Assembly: GCA_015657535.1 (NCBI GenBank)
Contig: JADHZB010001744.1
Span: forward strand, 1 to 22,264
DNA from: Nephromyces sp. MM_2019
Taxonomy: Eukaryota > Apicomplexa > Aconoidasida > Nephromycida
Reading direction: 5' to 3'
Length of the DNA stretch: 22,264 nucleotides
Shown in pieces: positions 1-10,158 of the stretch. The notes beneath the pieces were generated by a model. It searched no databases. It saw nothing but the letters and a program-made list of their open reading frames with translations, and had not been told where the DNA came from. Position 1 is the first letter of the stretch, and the number at the start of each line of letters is the position of its first letter. Position numbers and translations under genes: made by a program.

Positions 1-1
1 T

Positions 2-91
<90 letters not shown>

Positions 92-120
92 GTGTTTGTG
101 TTTGTGTGTGTGTGTGTGTT

Positions 121-153
<33 letters not shown>

Positions 154-157
154 GTGC
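1..157. repeat. (TG)n microsatellite
   Basis: An almost pure TG dinucleotide tract with scattered TTTG interruptions runs from the first base to about 157 and probably starts before the window. TG-rich sequence is typical of the sense strand of introns here, so this may lie in an upstream intron of the CDF gene or in its promoter region. The open frame through it, a VCVCVC polymer, is not a protein. Confidence 0.95.
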
Positions 158-679
158 TTGATCTGTGGGTGTCTGATTAGAATATGTTCATCCGCTTGTG
201 TGTAGGGGCTACAACTAGTGAGTATGTAGGGGTGTGTGTGTGGCTCTTACCCACTTTAGCGCATGAAATGTGTGGTTTTCTCAGATACTAAAGAGTATGC
301 TTCTGTTTCAGTGAATTATTTAGTAGGTGATGCTTATTGGTAGTCGTGTGTAAAGTGTGAATAACAGTGACGCTGTGTGTTGCTTTGAACGTTAGTGTAA
401 GCTTTTGCTTATGTGTGTGTTTGTATGTTTGTTCGTGGATGTGTAGGTGTGTATGCTCGTGTTTGTGCGCGTGTGCGCATGCGTGTGCTTCCACGTGTAC
501 ATACTGAAGTATATCTCCTCGTGTTTGTGTACGCGTGTGCTTTCTTGTGCTTGTGTACTTCCTCATGTTTTTCCTCATGTGTGTGTATGCGTGTGCTTCC
601 TTGTGCTTGTGTACTCGTATGAGTACGAGTGTGTTTCCTCGTTTGTATGTGCTTTTGCTGGCATCTTTTTGGGCCCCAG

Positions 680-3600
680 CATTCTGCTAACCTCTTATCT
701 TCGCAGTTCGTCTCTAATAGTGTGTTTTGCTGTTCTTTTTGCTGCCCATTAGTCTATGCTCTCCATCCTATGATGTAGTGTGTGTGCGTGTGTGCAGCGC
801 TTTAGACTCTCTTTTGGATGTAATCTCTGGCTTCCTTATACTATTCACTCAAAATATCATCTTACTAAGAGGAAGAGATCAAATTGACTCTAGGTATCCC
901 GCTGGAAGGAGCCTGCTAGAGCCTGTGTGTACGATCGTTTACGCTACTATAATGTGTAGTGCCTCCATCCAGATATGTATATTTGTGTTGAAGCATCTCA
1001 TTGAGGGTGTTGGAGATCAGCCAGAGTAAGCTTGATTAGAAAGAAGGGTATATGTAAACTGGTGTTTGTGTGTGTGAAAGTGAGACACGTGCTAATCCTG
1101 TGTAGATGGGTGTATATACACTGGTGTGTGTGTGTGTGTGTGTGTATCTGAGAGAGTGAAACATGTGCTAATCCTGCATAGAGGCATGTATACACCTCGT
1201 GTTTGTGGGCAGTTCCACGCATACTCACCCTCCACAGAGAGGTGTATACGCACCCCGTTGTGTGCCTGGGATTCTCCCAGTTATAGCTAACTGCCTGTAA
1301 GGCTATTCCTTTAAGAAGATAGATGCTAGTACTGTCGTGCGTATTTGTGCAAGCTTCGTGCTCCTTAGCTGAGCTAGACTCACTGCAAGCGCAATTGCTT
1401 GTGCAAATTTTCGCTATAATTTTTTCGCTAAGACAGGTGTACATACAGCCGCTACTGGTCTCTTGTATGTGTGTGCAGGATCGAGCTGATTGCTATCATC
1501 GTACTAATTTTCACTATACTAACGAAGCTCATACTATCATCATTTGGAGAGCTACTTTCCACAAAAAGCGGAGATTACTTGTATGTTTTGACCAAGGATC
1601 ATAAGGCTGATGTCTTCACTAATACTATCGCTTTTGTCTCAGCTCTTATAATGTATATCAAAAGCTCTCTAAAGTACGCTGTGGGGCTATCCTATATATT
1701 TATTTGGAGTGGGGATTTGACTCACACACATGTACACACACACACACATGGTTGAAGGAGAGCTTTATGGTTTTTTTGTGGATGCCCAAGTTGATTATAT
1801 CGAGAATGGGAGTGGAGGAAGGAATTTTAGGAGGGAGTGTGCGTTTTTGATCGTGGGAATGTGTTCGTGTGTGGTGGTGGGAGTGTGTGTATAGTTGTGG
1901 TATTGTGTGTGTGTGTGTGGGTGGTCAGAGCGTGTACGTGTGTGGGTGGGTGATGAGAGTGTGCACATGGATGATGGGAATGTGTCTCTGGGTGGAGGGG
2001 GTGTGTGTACGCGGGTGGTCGGAGTTTGTGCGAGAGCTGGACGAGCTTCATGATGATTGTGGAATGGCTTTACGCTGTGTGTGCACCTCCAATATTAGCT
2101 GCTGTATAAGCTTGTTTTCATCGTAGTACTTAGTGGGTGCAGTTCTTAGGCGGCATGTACGTTGCTTAATGGAAGAGTGTGTGCTTCTTGGTAATGTGTG
2201 TGGTTAAGAGTGTGTGCTTCTTGTGAATGTGTGTATGCTTCTTGATAAGTGTGTGTGCTCCTTGCAAAGCGTTTTCTGGCATGCCCATCTCCCCCTCTTC
2301 ACACACAAATTGCGTGTATGAGCAGCATGAGCCAGTCGTCTCGCACACACTGCTTTCTCAATTAGCTCTCCATAGCGTTTTTATCCTTGCATACTGAAAT
2401 GCTTAATCTTACACTGGTTGTACATACACGTCATGAAAAGTCTTCCAAAATCGCTTCTTAAATTGAAGATTTTGTGCGTTGTGTGTGTGTTAGGTATGTT
2501 GATGATATTGGAGCTCTTATTATTGCGGGCTTCGCTAGTTTTGCTTGGCTTTCGTCAAATCGCGATCAGATGAGAATATTGTCAGGGTAAGTTAATACCG
2601 CGTACTGTGTGTGAATGCATGCTTGTGAGCATGTGTTTGTGGCATGCTTGTCAGCGTGTTTATATGTGTGGGACTGCTTGCTTGTGAGTTTGTGTGTGAG
2701 ACTGTGTGCTTGTGATTTTGTGTGTGTGTAGGCCTGAATGCTTGTAAACGTGTCTGCGTACATCCCTATCAATGTGTGTGTGTGTAGTAGTGAACTCTGA
2801 TGTCTCACTCCCCTGTTAGTTTCAACTTCCCGTCTCCTCTTAACTCTCCGTGAGCAGAAGTCTCCCCCGTCGCCTTTATGACGCACACGCACTCACTGCT
2901 ACCTGTTTCATACGCCCACTCTATGATTGCCTATTTTACGCAAACCCGCCTAATTTTACCTATCTCACGCACACCTGGTACTAGCAGGTGCGCACACATC
3001 TACTATTACCTGTATAAAACACACAGACGCGAACCTACTGTTGCCAGTTTCTCGCACACACACTTTCCAGTACCTATCTCACACACTTACATTCCTTTGG
3101 CTCTTTCATGCACACACACCTGCCTCCTCCCATTTCACACGTACACACCACGCTTCACCCGGTTTAAACACATAAACTCACTATTCCTCGACCCCCCCAC
3201 ATGCAGATACAAGGCGGAGCCCTCCTTCTACAAACAGATTAGCGACATGGTGAAGGTTGTGGAGGAGGTGCAGATTTTGAAGATAAAAGCTTATCATTTT
3301 GGGCTGAAGTATATGGTGGAGCTGCACGTTGGAATGGATGATAACGTGACTGTATATACAGCGAGTATCATAGCACAGAGCCTCAGATTTATGGTTGAAC
3401 AGCTTAATGCAGTTCATCGCTGCTTTATCTGCATCGATCACAGGGTTTGTGGGGGAAATTTGTTGTTATTTGAGGTGTGTGTATGGGAGATGAGTGTGTA
3501 TCTTGGGTGTATAGGTTGTGTGTGCTTTGCGTAGAGCATTTGATAGCGCATTTGTTCGTTTGGCATGTGTGCTGTGTGGTGTGTTTATAGTTTGCGTGGT

Positions 3601-4168
3601 ATGCTTATAGTGTGTTGGTGTGTTTGGTATATGTGGCGTGTGTACTGCGTGTGTAGTGTGTGTCGCATGCATGTACCCATATGGTGTGTGCGGTGTATAT
3701 TTTATATGTGCTGTGCATGTGTCCATGTGATTTGTACGGTGTGGGTGTGTGCGCATGGATTATTTTTATTTCTATTTCATGTATGTAGTGTGCGTATATG
3801 TGTTTATACCGTATATGTCGTATGTGTGTGTTCATTGACTGTATGTGGTGTGTGCAGTTCTACATCCGCCCGACATGTGTGTATGTACAGGTGCTTCTAC
3901 GTACTAGTACCTGCCTATACGTGTGTGCAGCTACTTCAATATTTCCCCCTACCTGTGTGAAATTAAATGTGTGTTTTTATATGCATGCACTCCAAGTATA
4001 TGTGCTAGCTCATTATTATCCTTGTGAATGCACTCTTGCTGATGCATTAGTGTGCTTGTGTGTATACGTACACTTCCCTGCTGATTGCTATGTTTTCAGC
4101 GTGTAACAGACAAGTTACAGGTTGAAATGCAAGAGAACACCTTCTCAGGAAGTTCTTCTACTAGTTAG
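680..4168 (+). CDS. CDF-family divalent cation transporter (Mn-type MTP-like), N-terminus unresolved
   Basis: Spliced gene for a cation diffusion facilitator, a proton-coupled exporter of divalent metals into organelles or out of the cell. Core exons are 798-1025, 1479-1673, 2494-2586 and 3207 to 3444 or 3474. Their phases match at each junction (donors GTAAGC, GTACGC, GTAAGT; acceptors ending CAG or TAG). Visible features: TM2 motif SALDSLLD, then YPAGRSLLEPV (family YPIGKxRxxPV); TM5 motif DHKADVFTN; YVDDIGALI (family WWxDPxGA); and a C-terminal domain with KAYHFGLKYMVELHV (family VRAYhFGxxYFVEVDI). TM2 and TM5 both carry DxxxD, which in known CDFs marks the Mn group rather than the HxxxD Zn group; the substrate is inferred. 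An exon at 680-721 fits by phase but leaves TM2 about three residues short, so it is tentative. The end may be an exon 4100-4168 (tail RVTDKLQVEMQ, stop TAG) or a read-through stop at 3532-3534. The start codon was not found. Family is confident; the ends are not. Confidence 0.83.
1041..1262. repeat. Degenerate tandem repeat in CDF intron
   Basis: Three to four diverged copies of a roughly 60-78 base unit lie inside the intron 1026-1478. Each copy carries a GTATAYRYAC-like block followed by a GT run (near 1048, 1110, 1188 and 1242). Two copies share GTGCTAATCCTG. This looks like local duplication of GT-rich intron sequence. Confidence 0.6.
2174..2268. repeat. Short tandem repeat in CDF intron
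   Basis: Four imperfect copies of a unit with core GTGTGTGCTTCTTG, separated by short AA or TAA-containing spacers, lie inside the intron 1674-2493. The rest of this 820-base intron is GT-rich, with GGGTGG-type blocks at 1865-2030. Confidence 0.6.
2880..3180. repeat. CA/pyrimidine-rich degenerate repeat in CDF intron
   Basis: The second half of the intron 2587-3206 switches from the TG-rich first half to CA- and pyrimidine-rich sequence. It is built from loose copies of TACCTRTYTCACRCACAC. The opposite base bias within one intron could let the two halves pair in the transcript. Confidence 0.6.
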
Positions 4169-6439
4169 GCTGCAAAAAGGTAGCGGTTCGCTTGTTATAG
4201 AGGGAGTGTATATACAAACGATTTGCCTTGAGAGTTGATGCGATGCAGAGGGAATTTCGTGTTGTGGTACTTTTGTAGAGCACCCTGTTGGAGATGATGC
4301 ATCAAGTGTGTTAAGCTAGGTGTGTGCGTGTGAAAAGTAGAGTTTGTTTAGCCAGGTGTGTGTGTATGAAACAAGGTGTTTCAATGAAATTTCTCATGTT
4401 GTTAGTGTGCTCTAAGTATCCAGGCCAGCTACGTATATTTCATGAGATACGTGCTGTGAATCGTGTGAAACTCAGTTTGTGCGTTCTTCTCACTATGTGT
4501 GTGCCAGCCTGCTTGTGGCGTGCACACAGGATGTTAGCCAAAGCCGCCTATTAAATGTATTAGAATGTATCATGGCCTGCGTATATGAGTATGTTAAAAG
4601 CCCAAAAATACTTCCTAATATTCCTTAGTAAAAAGGGAGATATATCCTCCACCTTATTACCAGCATGCAGTACAACATGTGTGTACGTACAGTACCTTCT
4701 TGAATGTTACTCTGCTTGTTAACGATATTTTTAGGCCTACTTCTTGTGTGCTGCGTTAGAAGTTCACGCAGGATAGCCTAGGCATGTGTGTTGGCTACTG
4801 TAGGCGTGTGTTTAGGAAGTTTTTTTTGTGTGGAGTTGCTCGTTTTTTGGGGTAGTTATTTTGTGTGGAGCTGTATATAGATGCGGATGGGCTTACGCTC
4901 GCTTTGGTGTGTGTGGGTGTGCATCGATGAGTGTGGGTGTATGTAGGTCTGTGTGGGTGTGCGTGTGTACGAGCATTGACCCTTCTCTATTATGCGGCTG
5001 TGAGCTATACTGCGTTGTGTGTGTCGTTTTGTGACGCGTAATTGTTTCTAATGTGTGTAGGTATTGCGTGTAAATCGGAAAAATTCTTTTCGTTTTCAGC
5101 TACAGGGGAGTTCCATTGTCCTATTGAAGCCGCTATATCAAAGCTTTGATACTTGGATGGTGTACGTACACCACCGCGACGTAGCACCTTGCTTCCGTGT
5201 GTATCTTATGGGGCTTCATTCCTTGTTTTATTTGCAAGGAACTGAAGATAGAATGCCACGCCATCGGACTAGAGCGTTGGAAGTCACAGACAAAGATGTG
5301 CAGACTCTGGCACATGTGTATGCAGCCTAAACGCGCTTGTAGTTGCACACACAGTGAAGACTGTAGGTGTGTATGAGGCAGCTGATTTTCGCTCATTTTT
5401 TGGCGAGACCTCCCGCTCATAAGTCACCCCCCATTATGCATTTTTTACAGATCTTCTGGCAATCTATATTTTTTGAATGTATGTAAAACTGATGTTCCTA
5501 CATCTGCTATCAGCCTGAACGATTTGCTGCATATATTTTTTGAAGGCTTACCTTTGAAGAGACATTTTTCTACCCTCCAGGATGATAAACTTGTAGTGTG
5601 ATATATGCCTTTAAAGGTAATATCTTGAGTATGGGATGTATCACACCCCCCTGGAAATACGTGCATTTACAAAGCACTGCTTATTGCTTGGATGGTATGC
5701 CTTGCTAAGATGAAGCTTGGTATGGTATATAGCAGAGCGTAGGCTTGAATTACGCAAATTTATGGTCTGTGGTGATAGTGACTATTGCAGTCCAATACAA
5801 CCCCCATTCGTTTAATATTTATGAATTTTTATGTGCAGAGCTAATTCAAGAATTTAAGCACACGAGAAACAACGAAGGAAGTGTTTGCCTACCTGCTGCA
5901 CATGAGAAATGTATGTGAGGAAGTTATAGCTTCGTGAGAAGGTAGTGACAACGGGTAAAGCAGCCGCTGTATCGGCACTTTGAAGTTCATCTTATCGCTC
6001 AGCACAGCTTGCTGAAAATTTTGTGTGTGAATCCAATTAGATGACGTAGCATCATGAGATCTATAGCAGAATGTGAGAGAAGCTCTGCATGTTCGCACAC
6101 CGTCATACAAAAGGTCAGTTGCAGAGGCGCATGCACACAGAATCTCTCCTACTGGTAAACTAGAATACTCACACGAATGCCATTTAAGCACGAGAAGAAC
6201 ATGTTTAAGACATCGAAGCTTCTAGCGAGAGAGACTATCATAGTATAGCGATGTGTGCAGAATCATAGAAGTTGAAGGGGAGTGTTACGCTCTGCCCAGG
6301 TTACTAGCTTGGAGGCACACCATAATGAGCTTGCTTCTAACATATGGAGAACGGCATCCCTAAGCAAGCGAAAATTCAATTGTCATAGGCAGGAAACTAG
6401 TTCATGGGGGAGTATCCGCTTAAAAAACGCTGCATCTTC
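4169..6439. other. Gene-poor stretch with intron-like GT-rich segments
   Basis: No protein family is recognised. GT-rich sequence at about 4300-4400 and 4740-5060 resembles the introns of the plus-strand genes, so this may be 3' UTR or intron of an unidentified transcript. Possible acceptors ending TTTTCAG at about 5099 and TGTGCAG at about 5838 lead into short open frames (5064-5330 and about 5839-5950) with no recognisable domain. A 16-base palindrome sits at 5158-5173. From about 5700 on, the GT tracts fade. Confidence 0.5.
5158..5173. repeat. Palindrome, GTGTACGTACAC core (copy 1)
   Basis: A perfect 16-base palindrome TGGTGTACGTACACCA. It shares its central 12 bases with the copies at 15718, 17901 and 19684. 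Near matches with one or two changes occur at 4062-4073 and 4681-4692. Confidence 0.8.
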
Positions 6440-6890
6440 AGTCATTAAAGAACAGCTGTAATATTACCCCGCGGAACCTTCTCCCAGGTGGGGAGGGTAA
6501 CCTTAAAGAGTGGAGGAAACTCTTCCAAGAAGGTAGAAAAAATACTGCGGAAGTAGGGAGTTCGGAAGGTGTTTAGCCGGAGTTCGGTAGCGCGTAGTGT
6601 GCGGGGACGCAGTCGGTGTTTAAATCATTATAATACAGAGGGAGAGAGCTATGAAGGGGAGCACTGGGTGGAAAAAGTGTAGGCGTCTCCCACGCCATTT
6701 AATAGAGTAAGGGCAGCCGAAACAAAAAATATCTAATAAGAAGACGTGGCGCGTGGAGGTCGCCGCAGCTGCTTTCTTGCCCAAATTCATTGAAAGCTTC
6801 GCCTTGGCGGTGCAGTTGTTCTTCTCCTTTTATGCTTTGAGCAAACAACCCATGTAAGAAGCGGGTTTAGCAAAAACTCCGAGGTCAACC
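6440..6890. other. GC-richer island with multiple hairpins, possible structured RNA
   Basis: The island has no convincing ORF on either strand and no TG tracts, and base composition differs from both flanks. ACCTTCT at 6476-6482 pairs perfectly with AGAAGGT at 6528-6534. This encloses a six-pair hairpin, AAGAGT/ACTCTT, at 6506-6524. Further hairpins are GGCGT/ACGCC around 6683-6697 and CGCC-TT-GGCG near 6800. The layout resembles a non-coding RNA gene or a promoter island next to the Pol III-transcribed tRNA. I compared it by eye with SRP RNA, RNase P RNA, U1, U2, U4 and U6 and could not assign it. Confidence 0.35.
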
Positions 6891-6929
6891 TGCCGCGCAC
6901 ACCGCAGCCGCGGTCACCTGCGTAAATGG

Positions 6930-7002
6930 TACAGAGTGCGGGGTTCGAACCCGCGACCTTCAGCGTGTAAAGCTGACGTGATAACCACTACACCAACCCT
7001 GC
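6930..7002 (-). tRNA. tRNA-Val (anticodon TAC)
   Basis: The reverse complement folds into a complete 73-base cloverleaf without an intron. The acceptor stem GCAGGGT/ACTCTGT closes all seven pairs, counting two G-U. The D arm GTG/CAC has loop sequence AGTGGTTAT typical of eukaryotic tRNA-Val. The anticodon stem TCAGC/GCTGA holds loop TTTACAC, giving anticodon TAC (codon GTA). The T arm is GCGGG-TTCGAAC-CCCGC. A-box and B-box internal promoter elements are intact. Position 73 is A, and the next genomic bases on this strand are CCA (6929-6927), which nuclear tRNA genes usually lack. The nearest downstream T5 run on this strand is at 6876-6872, more than 50 bases past the 3' end. Confidence 0.93.
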
Positions 7003-8448
7003 CTTTGAACACGCCTAGTTATTATAACCTCTAATATGGTATTTGAAAGTATTACAAACTCTACCTCCAATATATTTTAAATTATACTCATTTGCCTGTA
7101 TCAGCGCAGCTCTCTTATTTTGGTTTATTTCATTTCTGCAACATTTTTACATTTTTTTTGCTTCCTACTGTAGAATTCAATGTATTGTATGACTGACTTC
7201 ATGCTAATTTTAGCTGGTGAAGAACCTGCAAAGATGCACTCAGCGCGTCAGGATCGTCGGCACGTGGAAGAGAAGTGAAATTTGGATTTATCATCTCTTA
7301 TCGCAAGTAGTACAAGCGAACAGAAAGCTTCGATCATACACTAGAAAAATACAATTTAGGCCATTAGCATGTCTTTTATGAGGACCAATACTCACGGAAG
7401 CTTGTATAGGTCCATAATGACCTATATGAAGGCCATTATTCGAGTAGAAATCCGAAGTGGAGTCTAATGCCTTTCCAACTTTTCTTATTCATAATCACGA
7501 TAAATTTCTTTATGTAAGAGTAAAAAGACCTGGTTAAGGCCATGCATGCAGCCGTCGTATTATTGGATTTGATTCTGGGGTTTAGTACGAAGAAACACTG
7601 TTTCTGGTGTTTTATAAAAGCAGGTTCTACACTGGGATAAGCGTAGATTTTTGCGACTTTTTTTTGCCAAAATTCTCTTGCGAAGCACCGTGAAGGAATT
7701 TTGGGGAGTGCTGTAAGATCGAATAAGGGTAAATCAACCGGCCAGTAGTAGTTTGACGAACCTGGTATGAATAGAGAGAATGGAGTTTCACTTGATTTGG
7801 TTATGCTGTTGCATCCCTTAGCAAATTATGGTACGCAAGCTGGGAATTCGCGTAACCAAGCGATTTCATCACATTACTGCCCGTGGGAATTGTAGGGTTT
7901 AACTTTGAAAATTGCACTTGGGGAGTAACGCATTTTTTAGCTTCCTCTACAGTTCAAGTGCAATGATAATCGTTAGGAATACCAGCTTGCTTCAGTGTTG
8001 CTTGCAAGGGGTGCATTACTATGTTACCCATGGTTTGAGAACAATTTTTCATTTTTAAATTCCCAAAATGTGCGTCCTTTAATTACTCTCCTGCACGGAA
8101 ATTCACAAATTAGGCTCCACCGATAAAAAGTAGCCGTGTATTGTCCGGAGGTGGCACTGCATGGCACTATTTAATGAGCTTTGATTATTATTACCTGATC
8201 ACCCAAAGCCCTTTCGCATGTTCAGTTGATAACATCAAAACTCGTTATAATACGAAAATGCCTAGTTCAATCAATCTTAATCTTTTTAGCTAAGGTTACC
8301 CCCGAGCCCTTTATTATAAGCTAAAAACAGGCTCCAATTTAGAGGTTTTTGTGAGCTTTTTTGGAAAATCCGCGATTCCTTAATTTATGTGAACTCGCGA
8401 TAAATGATGCCCCATTAACGCACTAAATGAAATAGGGCAGAATTTCTA
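7003..8448. other. AT-rich intergenic stretch
   Basis: No gene is recognised. TG tracts are absent, unlike the transcribed regions. It contains two hairpin-forming inverted repeats: CCAAAATTC...GAATTTTGG at about 7667-7704, and a ten-base perfect pair at 7911-7964. Confidence 0.55.
7911..7964. repeat. Inverted repeat, 10-base arms
   Basis: ATTGCACTTG at 7911-7920 and CAAGTGCAAT at 7955-7964 are exact reverse complements separated by 34 bases. It may be a stem-loop or chance. Confidence 0.6.
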
Positions 8449-8937
8449 ATGGTGGCATCTTTCACCAGTTTTGTGGATTTTTCTAGTGATCCTTGGGCAT
8501 ATATACCCTCATCTTGGTACTGTCTTCTTGCTACGAATTTTTTTTTCATGCCACTTTCCAAACAACCAAACCTACGCTGTTACCAGAAAAAATGTGATAA
8601 GTTGCTCAACTTTTGGTTATCTGAATTCAGCAAACTAGAACAAGCCTACATGCTTTGTTTTAACAGGTTGTCAAGTGATGTGAGGAAGGGCTCTATTGCT
8701 GATACCTTGCACCCTTTTATTACATTTAGTGTCATCAGATCAACTCACTTGAAGCCTAAAATTATACCTAGTACCCAGCTGCTTTATGTAAGAACGTGCA
8801 GGTATTCCTGCTTTTGTCGAATCTTCTATGCAGAACACGGCGCTGACTTCTGCCATTTCCCTGTCTCTCGCATGCAGTTTTCACAGTACCGTGTCGCGAC
8901 GCCAAAAAATATGAGTTGCGCTATAAAAAAAAATTAG
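8449..8937 (+). CDS. Unrecognised ORF, 162 codons, possible orphan gene
   Basis: An ATG-initiated open frame of 162 codons ending in TAG. It is the longest uninterrupted frame in the TG-free stretch 7003-10150, where chance frames this long should be rare because stops are frequent in AT-rich DNA. The predicted product is rich in Phe, Ser, Cys and Lys, with no clear signal peptide, membrane segment or known motif. No splice structure was found. The nearest genes are the tRNA on the other strand and the Asterix homologue about 2 kb downstream. It could be spurious, an exon of an unidentified gene, or a lineage-specific protein. Confidence 0.2.
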   Translation: MVASFTSFVDFSSDPWAYIPSSWYCLLATNFFFMPLSKQPNLRCYQKKCDKLLNFWLSEFSKLEQAYMLCFNRLSSDVRKGSIADTLHPFITFSVIRSTHLKPKIIPSTQLLYVRTCRYSCFCRIFYAEHGADFCHFPVSRMQFSQYRVATPKNMSCAIKKN

Positions 8938-10158
8938 TGGCATATAGAAGTTTCATAGCGCTGCTCCGTCACCTTCAGCTTTATCTCCTTCAAAATAATT
9001 GTGGTACTACATGCTTGCAAAGTAACCCAAGCCTTTACTTATGCTCATAACACCAAAGCAACTAATTGAAGGATATGCATTCGAAACTTTCTGTATTATA
9101 AGCTCTTAATTATTTTTAAAAAACCAAAATATCATATTATGCCTTGACTACACTGTACTTCACAAAGATACTTAACCTTGAGGTAAAAATGTGTTGATTG
9201 TTAAGTATAATCATTGCATGCGTAGAGTTGTAATTATGAATTGCAAACGTTTTACAAAATTTTCCTTCCGTAATGCCTTTTCGAGGTGCTATATTTACAC
9301 TTCGTGCTATGCTCGTGGCATATATTTTTTTTGAATCCTTGCAGCACAGCAATTCTTTTAACTTGTCAGTAAGCGTAATTAAATTTAATTTTTGTTTCGC
9401 GGTATATCGTGATGCTGTAAACCAGTTCATTTATGTTGCGCTATACCCAGTTATTGGAATGCCTTCACCAGCATTTATGAAGCACAAAACCTGAAAGATT
9501 CTTTTGCAAAGATATTTGTACGAATAAAGCGGCTGATGATTCATCAGCTTGATGGGGGAAACTTGTAGATAGGGGCTGCAAAAAAGGAAAAGCGCATAGA
9601 AGCTCTATTCGAAAACGGCTTGAAGTTAACTAAAGTTTATCAGCGTAGTATTAAGCGATTTTTTTCCTTGTACTCAAATATAAGCGAGGTTTGAAAGCAA
9701 GCTCTGACTCACATACAACCAGGACAAGCGTAGTCAGCGGCAAGATTTTAATTAAACTTATTTTTGACACAATGGTTCCACATGAGATATATCTAAGCTA
9801 GTGGAATCACGCAATTCTCCCTGAGCAGTGACCTTGTGCAGGGATATTGGTATTTAAGGAGATGAGCTTCAGTCCTCCTGAGCAACTTTTTTAAGACAAG
9901 GTTATGATAAATTGAGGTGACAAAAACTATTACATAGACACAAATATTGCGAAAACCCCTGCAAAAACGGGCCTCACATCATAAGGATGAGCACTCATAT
10001 ACCTGTACGTAGAGCGACAAAAATGTATGAATACATAAAAACAGATACCAGTGAATCTGAGTGCAAGTACCACACAGGTGGGTATAAGCGCGTCTCCGTA
10101 ATACAGACCTTCCTCCGTATACTAATCCACGTGTTTTAGTGATCCAATCTCTTATCCC
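8938..10158. other. AT-rich intergenic stretch
   Basis: No gene is recognised. Short open frames on both strands around 9137-9494 overlap each other and show no family features. A near-perfect palindrome at 9532-9548 follows an AATAAA-like sequence (9523-9528). Confidence 0.5.
9532..9548. repeat. Short palindromic hairpin
   Basis: GCTGATGA and TCATCAGC flank a single T. The site lies a few bases after AATAAAG. It might mark a transcript end, but no adjoining gene is known. Confidence 0.4.

Noticed and set aside
2..205. Cys-Val repeat ORF
   Set aside because: Translation of a (TG)n microsatellite.
281..335. Possible N-terminal CDF exon containing KEYASVS, resembling family KxYAS
   Set aside because: Its end phase does not fit either 680 or 798, and the similarity is only a few residues.
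1353..1436. Possible extra exon of the CDF gene ending in donor AAGACAG/GTGTAC
   Set aside because: It breaks frame with the next exon at 1479, whereas joining 1025 directly to 1479 keeps frame and matches the family.
3858..3890. Possible small exon between 3474 and 4100 in the CDF gene
   Set aside because: Phase would fit, but the 11 residues resemble nothing in the family and lie in GT-rich sequence.
5064..5330. 88-codon ORF after a TTTTCAG-like acceptor
   Set aside because: No family features. The minus strand is also open, and the palindrome sits inside it. Described only as part of the gene-poor stretch.
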